From: CAZWES01 sp964632395
GTDB taxonomy: Bacteria; Patescibacteriota; Gracilibacteria; Peribacterales; Peribacteraceae
Length of the DNA stretch: 64,000 nucleotides
Direction of reading: 5' to 3'
NCBI GenBank assembly: GCA_964632395.1
Contig: CAZWES010000003.1
Location: 1 to 64,000 of the forward strand
The position numbers and the translations under genes were made by a program. Within the stretch, counting starts at the first letter, position 1; each line of letters begins with the position of its first letter. Below the pieces are notes generated by a model. The model was not told where the DNA came from, made no database searches, and saw only the letters and a list, made by a program, of their open reading frames with translations. This document shows positions 38,481-48,153 of the stretch, in pieces.

Positions 38481-40793
38481 TTATCCAATCAGCCCCTTCT
38501 TCAGTTTCTTTTCTCTATACCAATTCGCAAACCTATGTGCTTCATCACGTAAACGCATCAGCAGGAACAGCGCCTCAGAATCTTTTTTAAATGATAGGGG
38601 ATTGGGATTTTCCGGAACAAACACTTCCTCCTCCCGCTTCGCAAGTCCAATTATTGGGATCTCGAGTTTCATTGCCTTAAGAACTTCCACTCCTGCAGAG
38701 AGCTGCCCTTTACCGCCATCGAGGACTAGGAGATCGGGAGATGATGTGAGTGACTTATCTGGTTTTTGTTTGGAGGGTTCGCACATCATTATTCTTCCAA
38801 CCGGATGACTTGGATGCGCCTTGTGGAATGCTTCAGTTTTTTTCTGAAGGACTTCCGGAGGTTGTAGTACATGACGGAATCCAAGGAATACGTAGTACTC
38901 CTCCAGATATGGAAGTGGATCAATGATCACATAAACTTTCCCCTTTTTAATTTTTGAGAGCATTGTCCGGATCAAGGTGTGTCCTAGCTTTCCGCCTCGG
39001 AACCGATCATCTATCCAAACAGATTTGATTTCCTTTATTTTTTCTTCGTTTTCCACGATTCGAGCACAGCCCACAATTTCGTTTTCATGACGTGCGACAG
39101 TGAAAGTTTTGTAATCAGCATCCTCAGAACTCAAATTATCATCGGTCTCCAGAATTTTCGTGAGTTGCTCTTGCTCTGATTTTCTTGCTTTGCCGATCGC
39201 TATTCCTTCCTTTTTCCACTTGAGCTCTTCAGTTTTACGATCTGTTTGCAAATATCTGAGTCTCCTTGCAAGCACCTCCTTAAGTGCCTTGTAATCATCA
39301 ATCACTCCTTTCTTCATCGTCCTGATTGTAAATGACCTGTAGTGCTCATTTTTTGCTTTTCCATTCACAAAAACCGACATGCTGCCAACCGTCTCTGTGC
39401 CTCCATGATGGGAGATGTCATAGCATTCTATCCTTTTTGGCTTATCTCTGAGTCCAAGTTTTTTCTTAAGTTCCGTGAGAGCATCCTCAACTTTTTGAGT
39501 GGCAGCTTCCCACTTTGCAAGATGCTGTTTGATCTTCTCTTCAGCATTTTCTTCCGCCATTTTGAGTAGCTTAGATTTCTTTCCGCGCTCCGGGACGTGT
39601 ATCACCGCCTTCCTGTTTTTCTGATTAGTTAGCCATTCCTCGAGTGTCTCTAAGTCCTCCGGAGTTTCGGGACATATTACAGTTTCCGGAACGTCACCTG
39701 TTGATGTGTAGTACTGCGGAATAAATTGTGCGAGAACTTCGCCGATTGTGTCTGCCTGTCCTGCAAGTGCGTAGCTGCGTTCACCTATCAATCTCCCATC
39801 ACGCTCACGTAGTACTACCACATGAGCTTTTTCGGAAAGCATTGCAACTCCAAACACATCCGTGTTTGCTCCGGAAGTATCCGAAACTATCTGTTGCTCT
39901 TCCAGCGACTGAATGTACTCAAGGGTATCCCTGAGTTTTGCAGCCTGCTCAAAAAGTTTCCTCTCGGCAGCTTGTTGCATCTTTTCCTTTAATCTCTCGA
40001 TGACTCCTTTTCTGTCCCCACGGAAAAATCGCATGATGCTCTCGATTCGTTCGTTATATTCCTCACGGCTCAACTCACCTTTGCAAAGCCCATTGCAGCG
40101 GCCGATTTGGGAGTCGAGGCAGGGTTTGAGGGAGGGGGGTGTCATCCCGAGCCCGGTCGAGGGATGACGGTAGGGAGGGTTTGTTGACGGGTTTTCCGGT
40201 GTCATGGTTCGACCGGGCTCACCATGACACCTACGTGTGCCATCGTTCTTATTCAACAATTCCAACGACCTCTTACAAGCCCTAAACCCATACACATCAT
40301 GCAGCATGTCCAGTATTCGTTTGATGTGGCCTGAGGAAAGGAATGGGCCAAAGTAGCGTGATTTTTCCCCTGAGTTTTCCTCGCCCATTTGACTGTGGCG
40401 AACAACTTCAACTGATGGATACGGATCCCCCACATTTACTTTTACATACACATAACTTTTGTCATCCTTCATCAAAACGTTGTACTTTGGCTTTAGTTCT
40501 TTGATCAGATTAGTCTCAAGAATCAACGCCTCAAGTTCTGTTTCCGTAATCGTCCAGTCCACATCAGCAATCTTCTGGATCAATGCGAGTTTCCAGGGGC
40601 CAAGTGTGATATCTGGATCTTTTTGGATATAGGATTTAAGTCGATTCTTCAGATTCTTTGCCTTTCCGATATAAAGGACTTCATCATTCTTCCCGACCCA
40701 TCTATAAATCCCAGGCTTGGTTGGAGCTTTAGATACACGCGATTTTATCTCCTTAAGCGGATCTGCCTTTTTTGCTTGCTTCTTTTTGGGCAT
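38481..40793 (-). CDS. uvrC: UvrC excinuclease with a GNAT acetyltransferase domain inserted in its nuclease domain
   Basis: About 771 residues against about 600 in typical UvrC. The GIY-YIG domain (KPGIYRWVGKNDEVLYIGKA) is followed by the cysteine region, UVR-type helix and the RNase H-like domain that begins RIECYDISHHGGTETVGSM. After LKEVLARRLRYL (about residue 510) the fold is interrupted by about 165 residues. These contain a GNAT core: VGCARIVENEEKIKEIKSV, the acetyl-CoA loop R599-G-G-K-L-G, and YYVFLGFRHV. UvrC then resumes at PDLLVLDGGKGQLSAG. A second insertion (residues about 188-219) comes from a palindromic repeat. The ATG at 40793 follows a TATACT box by 6 bases. Incision and an acetyl transfer may be linked. 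Confidence 0.9.
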   Translation of the reverse strand: MPKKKQAKKADPLKEIKSRVSKAPTKPGIYRWVGKNDEVLYIGKAKNLKNRLKSYIQKDPDITLGPWKLALIQKIADVDWTITETELEALILETNLIKELKPKYNVLMKDDKSYVYVKVNVGDPYPSVEVVRHSQMGEENSGEKSRYFGPFLSSGHIKRILDMLHDVYGFRACKRSLELLNKNDGTRRCHGEPGRTMTPENPSTNPPYRHPSTGLGMTPPSLKPCLDSQIGRCNGLCKGELSREEYNERIESIMRFFRGDRKGVIERLKEKMQQAAERKLFEQAAKLRDTLEYIQSLEEQQIVSDTSGANTDVFGVAMLSEKAHVVVLRERDGRLIGERSYALAGQADTIGEVLAQFIPQYYTSTGDVPETVICPETPEDLETLEEWLTNQKNRKAVIHVPERGKKSKLLKMAEENAEEKIKQHLAKWEAATQKVEDALTELKKKLGLRDKPKRIECYDISHHGGTETVGSMSVFVNGKAKNEHYRSFTIRTMKKGVIDDYKALKEVLARRLRYLQTDRKTEELKWKKEGIAIGKARKSEQEQLTKILETDDNLSSEDADYKTFTVARHENEIVGCARIVENEEKIKEIKSVWIDDRFRGGKLGHTLIRTMLSKIKKGKVYVIIDPLPYLEEYYVFLGFRHVLQPPEVLQKKTEAFHKAHPSHPVGRIMMCEPSKQKPDKSLTSSPDLLVLDGGKGQLSAGVEVLKAMKLEIPIIGLAKREEEVFVPENPNPLSFKKDSEALFLLMRLRDEAHRFANWYREKKLKKGLIG
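40139..40231. repeat. Two palindromic repeat units inserted in frame in uvrC
   Basis: Unit one, GTGTCATCCCGAGCC...GGGATGAC (40140-40168), and unit two, GGTGTCATGG...CCATGACACC (40198-40231), are each hairpins. Confidence 0.7.
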
Positions 40794-40799
40794 GTCGTA

Positions 40800-40805
40800 A
40801 GTATA
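40800..40805 (-). promoter_or_regulatory. -10 box TATACT of uvrC, leaderless type
   Basis: On the minus strand TATACT ends 6 bases before the ATG at 40793. The divergent gene starts at 40811, so the two promoters overlap in an 18-base spacer. Confidence 0.5.
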
Positions 40806-40810
40806 CAAGC

Positions 40811-41512
40811 ATGGCGTTTTCAGTTTCAGAGGAAGTATTCGACAAATGCCCAAATCTCATTGTTGGGATTTGTGTTGTACACGGCGTAAATAACAGCGGA
40901 TCGCATCCTGAGATTGTTGAGTTGCTGAGAAATGCAGAAAATCAGGTGTGTTCTTCTTTGGATCTTGAGACCTTCAAAGACGATCCGAGAATTGCTTCGC
41001 TTCAGGAAGTGCACAGGGCATTTGGGAACAATCCCAACAAATTTCCACCATCGCATCAGGCCCTTATCAAGCGTGTACTCAAAGGAGGAGAACTCCCAAG
41101 CATCAGCCCTCTCGTTGATCTCTACAATGTAATTTCTCTCAAGCATGTCCTGCCTGCTGGCGGTGAGGATATTGATGTATGCGATGGTGATATTCGTCTG
41201 ACAGCTGCAAAGGGCGATGAAGAGTTCATAGAACTTGGCTCAACTGAAAACGATCCGCCGAAGGAGGGAGAATTTATCTATCGCGATGACGTTGGTGTTA
41301 TCTGCCGAAAGCTAGATTGGCGGGAGGCTGATCACACAAAACTTACCGAAAATACGAAAAATGCAGTGCTTGTAATCGAGGCATTGCCGCCGATTGATAA
41401 AGCAAAGGCAGATGAGGTTTTGAGTGAGTTGAAAGAGCTTGTTCTGAGGTTTTGTAGTGGGGAGGTGAGGGTGGAGATTTTGGATGGAGAGCGTTCTTCA
41501 TGTGAGGTTTGA
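40811..41512 (+). CDS. Free-standing B3/4 (tRNA-synthetase editing-like) domain protein
   Basis: 233 residues. PHAFGNNPNKF-like VHRAFGNNPNKFPPSHQALIKRVL followed by LPSISPLVDLYNVISLKHVLPAGGEDID and FIYRDDVGVICRKLDWREAD match the B3/4 domain of phenylalanyl-tRNA synthetase beta chains in stand-alone form. Such proteins are thought to check aminoacyl-tRNA or bind amino acid ligands, but their activity is largely untested. Divergent from uvrC with overlapping promoters. Confidence 0.75.
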   Translation: MAFSVSEEVFDKCPNLIVGICVVHGVNNSGSHPEIVELLRNAENQVCSSLDLETFKDDPRIASLQEVHRAFGNNPNKFPPSHQALIKRVLKGGELPSISPLVDLYNVISLKHVLPAGGEDIDVCDGDIRLTAAKGDEEFIELGSTENDPPKEGEFIYRDDVGVICRKLDWREADHTKLTENTKNAVLVIEALPPIDKAKADEVLSELKELVLRFCSGEVRVEILDGERSSCEV

Positions 41513-41526
41513 TGATTTTTTAAAAT

Positions 41527-41570
41527 CCGGCCAGAATGAATTCTGGCCGGGCGCGGATTAATATCCGCGC
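41527..41570. terminator. Two adjacent hairpins after the B3/4 gene
   Basis: CCGGCCAGAA/TTCTGGCCGG (41527-41550) and GCGCGGAT/ATCCGCGC (41551-41570) are consecutive stems in the convergent spacer. They may be a bidirectional terminator or a repeat pair. Confidence 0.55.
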
Positions 41571-41645
41571 CTAATAAACCTGCTCATTAGAGGTGGGCTT
41601 TTAGCCTGCCTCCCGCGCAATTTATTGCGATGGGGGTTAAAAAAG

Positions 41646-41921
41646 TCATATCCCCTCCGGATTCCACCACCCCCCACAAGCCTCTTTGAGTTTCTCCCAC
41701 CTCTGCTTCGGAGATTTCTCCTTGTTTTTTATCCAAATATCCAACAATTGAAAACAGTATCCCCTCCAGTCATCTTCCAGTTGTGTACGCAGGAATAGCA
41801 GCAGGAAGCGCTCGTCATCGGAGAGATTTTGTAACTTTTCCACTTCATGGATCTTTTCCAGAATCTCAGGGTCTTTTCCCACGAGCGGGTATCGCCTTTG
41901 CTCGTCTTTAGTTGCAGGCAT
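41646..41921 (-). CDS. Hypothetical protein, 91 aa
   Basis: Unrecognised small helical protein rich in Glu, Lys, Leu and Trp (DDWRGYCFQLLDIW, CGGWWNPEGI). It sits 5 bases after the stop of the next upstream gene, so the pair 42414-41646 forms a small operon. Confidence 0.5.
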   Translation of the reverse strand: MPATKDEQRRYPLVGKDPEILEKIHEVEKLQNLSDDERFLLLFLRTQLEDDWRGYCFQLLDIWIKNKEKSPKQRWEKLKEACGGWWNPEGI

Positions 41922-41925
41922 AATC

Positions 41926-42414
41926 TTATGTGCTATTCTGACATATTTCTTCGTACTGTTCGATTACAATATGCACAATTCTTCTTGATTCAAGAATCAC
42001 ACCTGCAACCCCTTGTTTTCTGGACAATCTTTTATCAAAAGCATTGAGTATTTTTTGCTCCAATGTTTTTTTGGTGGGAGTTTCTTTTTGAAGTTTTGAA
42101 ATTTTCTCAATTCGTACTTGTGTTTGTATATGATCACCTGCCGAGAAGTTTTCGTCGATCCAGTCAATGAACCATACACATGTTATTTCTTCCTCACCAA
42201 GGTAGATGGATACTTCTTGGTAAGAGTAGTAACTTTTATCTACTTTTTCCCAATCTCCAAGCCGCAATCTACCTTTGCCTATTTCTTCGACCCAGCGAGC
42301 AATCAAAGCTTTAAATTTTTCGGACGGAATCTGCTCGACTGTAAGGCTAAAAGAATCGTCCAAAAACTCCTCGATTCTGGATTCTATTGCTGTAGGGTCA
42401 GGTGTATTGGTCAC
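41926..42414 (-). CDS. Hypothetical protein, 162 aa
   Basis: Unrecognised. It is mixed alpha/beta, with no signal peptide. The C-terminal part, RLSRKQGVAGVILESRRIVHIVIEQY, suggests an alpha/beta unit. Likely cotranscribed with the 91-residue gene downstream. Confidence 0.5.
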   Translation of the reverse strand: MTNTPDPTAIESRIEEFLDDSFSLTVEQIPSEKFKALIARWVEEIGKGRLRLGDWEKVDKSYYSYQEVSIYLGEEEITCVWFIDWIDENFSAGDHIQTQVRIEKISKLQKETPTKKTLEQKILNAFDKRLSRKQGVAGVILESRRIVHIVIEQYEEICQNST

Positions 42415-42459
42415 AGGTGGGCGACGGTAACAATGAGAATCGCCGGTGTCAAAATTTTG

Positions 42460-43080
42460 CTACATCATCCTCACCACACCCCGCACCACACCCGCAACCT
42501 GCAATTCCTCCAGTGCATACAAATCAGGATAATCCGGATTCTCCGCATGCAGATAATACTTGCCTTTGTTCTTTGCAAGGCGCTTTAGGGTGAACTCTCC
42601 GTCGATTATTCCAACCACAATATCATCCACCTTTGGATTTTTTCCACGCTCGACTAAAACAAAATCTCCTTCCAGGATCCCGGCTTCGATCATGCTATCT
42701 CCTTTAACTTTGAGTAGGAATGTGCGGCTTGGGTCGCGGACGAGCATATCCGTTAGCGCAACTTTCTCCTCTGCTTGCTCCTCCACAGGGGCTGCGAATC
42801 CTGCGGCAATTGGTCCGAAGAGCGGAAGAGTCATCGGTTCGGGGCGTGAGGAGCCTGTGCTCTTATCAATTATTTTTATGCGGCCTTTGGGGTCCTTTTC
42901 TATAAACCCTTCGCGCGTGAGCACGTTGACGACTTTTGCGACAGCGTTTTTGCTGCGAACGCCGAAGCCGATTGCAAGATCTGCAAGGGAAGGGGAGTAT
43001 CCGCGCTTCCTCTGGAAGTTTTTGATGAATGAGAGGACAGTGCGCTGGTGGTCGGTGAGGGATTTGGTGGTGGAAGGCAT
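42460..43080 (-). CDS. lexA: LexA repressor
   Basis: 206 residues. The winged helix-turn-helix N-terminal domain (LTDHQRTVLSFIKNF, GYSPSLADLAIGFGV) is followed by a self-cleaving S24 domain. The cleavage site is Ala93-Gly94 (IAAGFAAP), the nucleophile Ser129 (KGDSMIEAG) and the general base Lys166 (FTLKRL). These residues are intact, so RecA-stimulated cleavage and an SOS response are expected. A TATACT box lies 9 bases before the ATG at 43080. I see no clear inverted LexA box at its own promoter. uvrC, pcrA and priA are the repair genes nearby. Confidence 0.94.
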   Translation of the reverse strand: MPSTTKSLTDHQRTVLSFIKNFQRKRGYSPSLADLAIGFGVRSKNAVAKVVNVLTREGFIEKDPKGRIKIIDKSTGSSRPEPMTLPLFGPIAAGFAAPVEEQAEEKVALTDMLVRDPSRTFLLKVKGDSMIEAGILEGDFVLVERGKNPKVDDIVVGIIDGEFTLKRLAKNKGKYYLHAENPDYPDLYALEELQVAGVVRGVVRMM

Positions 43081-43089
43081 AGTGCAGCG

Positions 43090-43095
43090 AGTATA
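43090..43095 (-). promoter_or_regulatory. -10 box TATACT of lexA, leaderless type
   Basis: On the minus strand the hexamer ends 9 bases before the start codon. Confidence 0.5.
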
Positions 43096-43114
43096 GGTGC
43101 ACAGATGTTCACCG

Positions 43115-44140
43115 TCAAGGGGAAATTGTGTTTTGGCTTTCCTCTGCGGTTTGTGGCTCGTTGCTGACCTCATCATCTTGTTTTTCTTCAGTCTGTTCGG
43201 CTTCTTTTTCCTTCGGTTCTTCCGGTGCAATCACATCAAGCTCTCTTTCCTTACTCAATTCCAGATAGGTGATAGTCCAAACGGTATTTTTAAACACTGT
43301 CACATACCCAAGGAAGTAACTTGCAAGAACTGCAATTGCCATTCCAAGAACTCCGCTGATCGAGAAACTCACAAATTCAGGGAGGAATCGTGCGAGAAGG
43401 AATCCGAGACCAAGCACTGTCGCAGGTATCACGAAAATCACGATGGCGTTGAGGATGATCCTCAAGATTATTACGAGCAGCAGAATCCCGATCAGCACTA
43501 TCCTTCCAAGGTACGAGATCACAAGCTTGAAGCTGTGGCCGATTGAGCGGAAAACTCCCATCTTGCGGATCACAATTGCTTCCTCTGCGAACATAAAAAG
43601 GAACTGGAAGATGAATGATGTGGTCCAGATGAGCATGAGCACGATGCTCGTGCCGAATATCACATCAGTTGCACCCATGTAGCGCACAAGCAGTGACCAG
43701 AGCGAGAAGACGGTCTTGCCGTCAATCAGCGCAAATGCTGCGGCAAGTTCGAGTAGTGGGAGACAGTTGAAGATGGCAAGCACGAGTCCGCCCTTCGGCT
43801 CATCTCCACAATGGATTTTTGCAGCGAGCCCGATTATTGCTCCGGTTGCGAGCCTCGGAACCAGAACCCATAAGATTCCATAGATCACAGCTATGATTAT
43901 CAGTGTGATTATCAGCGCCGGATGCTCTGCTGCGAATGGTCTGATTGAATCAACTATTGATCCCCACGAGGCGAGTTCTCCTGTCCGGAAAAATATACTC
44001 AGGACAAAGCCCTGGTAGGTCACAAAGCAAACCGCTGCGATCATCACCACAAAAGCCTCAACTGCACCCCACGGCAGCAGAATCCGTCGGTGCGCGATCG
44101 TTACGCGCCATGCTTCGGCGATGAGTTCTCGGGGGTTCAT
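43115..44140 (-). CDS. Polytopic membrane protein of unknown function, 341 aa
   Basis: Six to seven long hydrophobic segments run from residue 22 to 295 and end in a cytoplasmic acidic tail (EEPKEKEAEQTEEKQDD). The segment pattern resembles the 'glycerophosphoryl diester phosphodiesterase membrane-domain' or DUF-type polytopic proteins in CPR genomes, but no signature is definite. The gene starts MNPRELIAEAW and shares its orientation with lexA, 35 bases downstream. Confidence 0.6.
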   Translation of the reverse strand: MNPRELIAEAWRVTIAHRRILLPWGAVEAFVVMIAAVCFVTYQGFVLSIFFRTGELASWGSIVDSIRPFAAEHPALIITLIIIAVIYGILWVLVPRLATGAIIGLAAKIHCGDEPKGGLVLAIFNCLPLLELAAAFALIDGKTVFSLWSLLVRYMGATDVIFGTSIVLMLIWTTSFIFQFLFMFAEEAIVIRKMGVFRSIGHSFKLVISYLGRIVLIGILLLVIILRIILNAIVIFVIPATVLGLGFLLARFLPEFVSFSISGVLGMAIAVLASYFLGYVTVFKNTVWTITYLELSKERELDVIAPEEPKEKEAEQTEEKQDDEVSNEPQTAEESQNTISP

Positions 44141-44171
44141 GTGGCGTTGATAGAGAGTATATCAGAAGCGT

Positions 44172-44190
44172 CATGCTGAGCGGAGTGCTG
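44172..44190. repeat. Half-unit of the dispersed repeat
   Basis: GTCATGCTGAGCGGAGTGC equals one arm of the repeats at 12747 and 13497. Confidence 0.5.
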
Positions 44191-44228
44191 TAGGGGCACA
44201 ATTTGTAGGGATATAATTTTTTCTCGCT

Positions 44229-44505
44229 TTTGGTTGTTACTTTTTTGGCGCAAAAGCTTTCTTTCTTCTTTTTAAAAAAAGAAGCAAAAACCTTGTCGGC
44301 TGCAGACTCGCGCGGAGCAATCAATTTTGTGCTTTTGCGTGCGCATCAGCAATCGAGATCGCTGCGGCGACTCGACATGCTGATGCTAGAAATCCATCAC
44401 CACGTGTATTCTCCGCGCTCAAACAAATGCAGCCGACAATTAAATTGCCTATCATAGTCGGTAAACGCATTGTGGTCTCCCTACTCGGTGCTTTTGATAC
44501 GATCA
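44229..44505. repeat. Intergenic repeat A, about 275 bp
   Basis: It shares both ends with 47832-48085: the left end CTTTTGGTTGTTACTTTTTT then GGCGCAAAA, and the right end TGTGGTCTCCCTACTCGG then TGCTTTTGATACGA. The interiors differ. This fills the 376-base gap between the membrane protein and the LCP gene; no gene is visible. Confidence 0.65.
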
Positions 44506-44516
44506 AGAGGTCGCAT

Positions 44517-46043
44517 TTAGTGAACAAAGTTCTGAAAATACCTAAACTCAAAATCCTCCCCAGGAATAATTGTAATATCACCGGATTTCTCGCCGAGCAT
44601 TTCGCGCCATGCATCTGAGCTCAATTCCTTCTCCATGCCAAGCATTTCACTGAAGTAGCTTGCAACGTTTTCATCACTCGCAGATTGGTAGACGATGTGT
44701 GAGGTCTGGAATTCTTTTCTGCCCGGAACATTCGAGACGTTGCCAACATCAAATCCAAACTTTGTGAGCTCGCGTGCAATGCGGGATGCGGATCTTTCTT
44801 TTGCACCACCATTCAAAACCGAAAAGTTCAGGTGATCGAGATAAAGCTCACGATTTCCAAAATAAAGCTCGGTCAAAGTCTGCACCTGCTTCCACGTAAC
44901 AGGAAATTCGGGGATGGAAACCGGCAGCATTACAAATTCACCTTCAAACAGATTTCGGGGAGGGGAGTAGAGGATACCTCCCTTCCACTGAGGTTCATCA
45001 TACAAACCGTTCACATTGTTGAGTTGCAGCGTCAGGAATTTTTCTTGAGAGACGTCTTTTGCAATACTTGCGAGTGTGACGAGCTGCCGAGTCTTCAAAT
45101 CGGTTTGTATGTGATCCTTCATAATTCCAAAAAGCTCGAGCAATTTTCTCGGCTTTTTGAGTACCCCCTCCTCGCGTGCCTTCTTAACAGTTTCCTTTAT
45201 TACCTGCTGCTGCCTTTCACTCCTGCCAAAATCACTTGTGGTGCTGCGTGTGCGGACGTATTTGAGAGCGGTTTCCCCATCAAGGTGTTGTCTGCCTGCA
45301 TCAACATGGAAAGTCTGATACGTGTAATCGGGTCCGGGGTATTCCTCGTCATGAATTGTTTCCGGAACATCAACCTCAATTCCGCCAATCGTATCAACCG
45401 CTTCTTCAAATGCAGCAAAGTCGACCATCATGACGTGATGGATAGGGATTGCAAAAGCATTACCGATTTCATCTGCAAGTTGGCGAAGTGCGAGCAGGTG
45501 AGCTTCTTCTTTTTCCACTCCTTTCTTCAAAAGCTTCAACCAGTTGTCCCGCCAGAGCGCATTTAGCTTTCCTTTCTCCGTTTCCATTGCAAAATCTGTG
45601 TGCAAAAAATAGAGGTCACGTGGCAGCGAGAGGAGTGCAATGCTTTTTGTCTCCACTGGATCAATGCTTGCGATGATGATTGCATCCGTAAGATCTTGGC
45701 CCGTCTCATCACCCTGACCCAAAAGCAAAATATTTGTCATGCCGCTATCATCCGCAGAAAGTGGCACCCCCGTCACGCGTAGTGCAGAGGATAGTGAAAT
45801 TCCTCCAATATTTATCAGAAGCGATAGAGTAAAAAGAGCAACGCACAATGCAACAATCGCAGCTACTCCAATTGTGACTGCACGCTTGATGCGATGCTCC
45901 TTTTTTCTCCGTTCTGAAAACTTCTTTCCAAGTGCCCATAGCGGCTTTCCGATCACATAACTCGTTTTGATCAGAGTTTTAAGAGGAATTTGCGGGCGCT
46001 TGCGTTTTTTCCTGCCACCGATTTTGTGGATGTGGAAAGACAT
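44517..46043 (-). CDS. LytR-CpsA-Psr (LCP) family cell-wall ligase
   Basis: 508 residues. One N-terminal membrane anchor (about residues 50-78) is followed by an LCP domain: LLLGQGDETGQDLTDAIIIA, IALLSLPRDLYF, DTIGGIEVDVPE and LDGETALKYVRTRS. These contain the conserved Asp and Arg residues for polyprenyl-phosphate binding. A C-terminal LytR_C-like domain starts near residue 410. LCP enzymes attach glycopolymers to peptidoglycan, consistent with murI in the same window. The long N-terminal Lys/Arg-rich cytoplasmic part is unusual. Confidence 0.88.
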   Translation of the reverse strand: MSFHIHKIGGRKKRKRPQIPLKTLIKTSYVIGKPLWALGKKFSERRKKEHRIKRAVTIGVAAIVALCVALFTLSLLINIGGISLSSALRVTGVPLSADDSGMTNILLLGQGDETGQDLTDAIIIASIDPVETKSIALLSLPRDLYFLHTDFAMETEKGKLNALWRDNWLKLLKKGVEKEEAHLLALRQLADEIGNAFAIPIHHVMMVDFAAFEEAVDTIGGIEVDVPETIHDEEYPGPDYTYQTFHVDAGRQHLDGETALKYVRTRSTTSDFGRSERQQQVIKETVKKAREEGVLKKPRKLLELFGIMKDHIQTDLKTRQLVTLASIAKDVSQEKFLTLQLNNVNGLYDEPQWKGGILYSPPRNLFEGEFVMLPVSIPEFPVTWKQVQTLTELYFGNRELYLDHLNFSVLNGGAKERSASRIARELTKFGFDVGNVSNVPGRKEFQTSHIVYQSASDENVASYFSEMLGMEKELSSDAWREMLGEKSGDITIIPGEDFEFRYFQNFVH

Positions 46044-46166
46044 GTGGGGAGGAGGATACTGGTTTGTGTTTGATTAAGGAAGATGTTATACCCTTGCGAA
46101 TCTGTTTTGTGTACAAAGATCAGGTTTGGTGGGGGGGTTTAGGGTGTTTGTGTGCGTCTCATACTT

Positions 46167-46397
46167 TCATTTGAGCATCTTTGAAAGGTCGTCCACGCTC
46201 AATTCCAGGTCATTAAGTATGCGTTTAATCATACCTTTCCCAAGATCCTCATTCCCATGGACTGGAACCGCCGTTCCATGTGACCCATCTGAGTTCTCAA
46301 CAAAAATATGGCTTCCTTTATGCCGAATCATTTGATATCCGTGTTTTTTAAGTACCTTGAGTAACTTTTTGCCGGATAAGACAGGTAGCGTTGCCAC
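46167..46397 (-). CDS. hicA: HicA mRNA interferase toxin
   Basis: 76 residues with the double-stranded RNA-binding-like fold of HicA: LSGKKLLKVLKKHGYQMIRH, then KGSHIFVEN with the catalytic His30, and VPVHGNEDLGKGMIKRIL. It cleaves mRNA until bound by HicB. It lies one base after the antitoxin gene, so the order is hicB-hicA. Confidence 0.9.
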   Translation of the reverse strand: MATLPVLSGKKLLKVLKKHGYQMIRHKGSHIFVENSDGSHGTAVPVHGNEDLGKGMIKRILNDLELSVDDLSKMLK

Positions 46398-46398
46398 G

Positions 46399-46626
46399 TT
46401 ACAAGGTTACCTCTAATTCCTTAACTCCCACAAATTTTTGGTGTGGCACAGTCTGATTCTTCTCTCTTTCCACCTCTACACACAGCTCAATGACCTCCTG
46501 CGCTCTTTCGTAGAGTTCATCGAGAGTTTTTGCTTGCGTGTGACACCCGTGGAGCTGAGGGACGCTGGCTACGAATGTCCCATCATCATCCTGTGTAACA
46601 ACTACGGTGAAATTATAAATCTGCAC
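46399..46626 (-). CDS. hicB: HicB antitoxin
   Basis: 75 residues with the HicB partial RNase H-like fold: FTVVVTQDDDGTFVASVPQL, HGCHTQAKTLDELYERAQE and IELCVEVE. The start is GTG at 46626, and a TATAAT box ends 6 bases upstream, so the mRNA is probably leaderless. There is no separate DNA-binding C-terminal domain of the long HicB type. Confidence 0.88.
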   Translation of the reverse strand: MQIYNFTVVVTQDDDGTFVASVPQLHGCHTQAKTLDELYERAQEVIELCVEVEREKNQTVPHQKFVGVKELEVTL

Positions 46627-46632
46627 GCTGAT

Positions 46633-46638
46633 ATTATA
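46633..46638 (-). promoter_or_regulatory. -10 box TATAAT of hicBA, leaderless type
   Basis: On the minus strand the hexamer ends 6 bases before the GTG start of hicB. Confidence 0.5.
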
Positions 46639-46666
46639 CCCTTATTTGGTTGATTGTGGAAGAGCT

Positions 46667-47729
<1,063 letters not shown>

Positions 47730-47831
47730 AGGGGTGGATTGTATGTGGGGAGGGGTTTTGGGACAATTAGTTGGGCTTGCGTGGGATAGCTTTTTAGCGG
47801 ATCAATGCCAATTTGCAGGGATTAAATATCT

Positions 47832-48085
47832 TCTCACTTTTGGTTGTTACTTTTTTGGCGCAAAAAAGTAACCAAAAAACATGTATCAAAAGCAGCTCGC
47901 AGGGAGAACCAAAGAGTAATCCTTACTCCCGGCTCGCAGAGACGACTCTGCTTGCCCCGCATCACACTTTTAGAGCCATCGAAATACGGGGCTTCGCAGG
48001 TCGCCATCTGCTCGCATAAATCTTCCACAATATTGTGGTCTCCCTGCTCGGGTGCTTTTGATACGACCAGTGATTTAGCAAGAAT
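47832..48085. repeat. Intergenic repeat B, about 255 bp
   Basis: It has the same ends as 44229-44505. Internally it has inverted ends TATCAAAAGCAGCTCGCAGG (47884-47903) and, on the other strand, TATCAAAAGCACCCGAGCAGG. It also contains several GC-rich stems. It fills most of the 424-base gap before fmt. Confidence 0.65.
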
Positions 48086-48153
48086 GTCAGCCAAAAGCTA
48101 ATAGGCCAATTTGCTAAAAAGCTGGAAGCGTAAGTGCTAGTATCTACTAACAA

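Noticed and set aside
44141..44516. A coding gene in the repeat A interval
   Set aside because: Open frames there are short, on different strands, and not conserved with repeat B, which shares only the ends.
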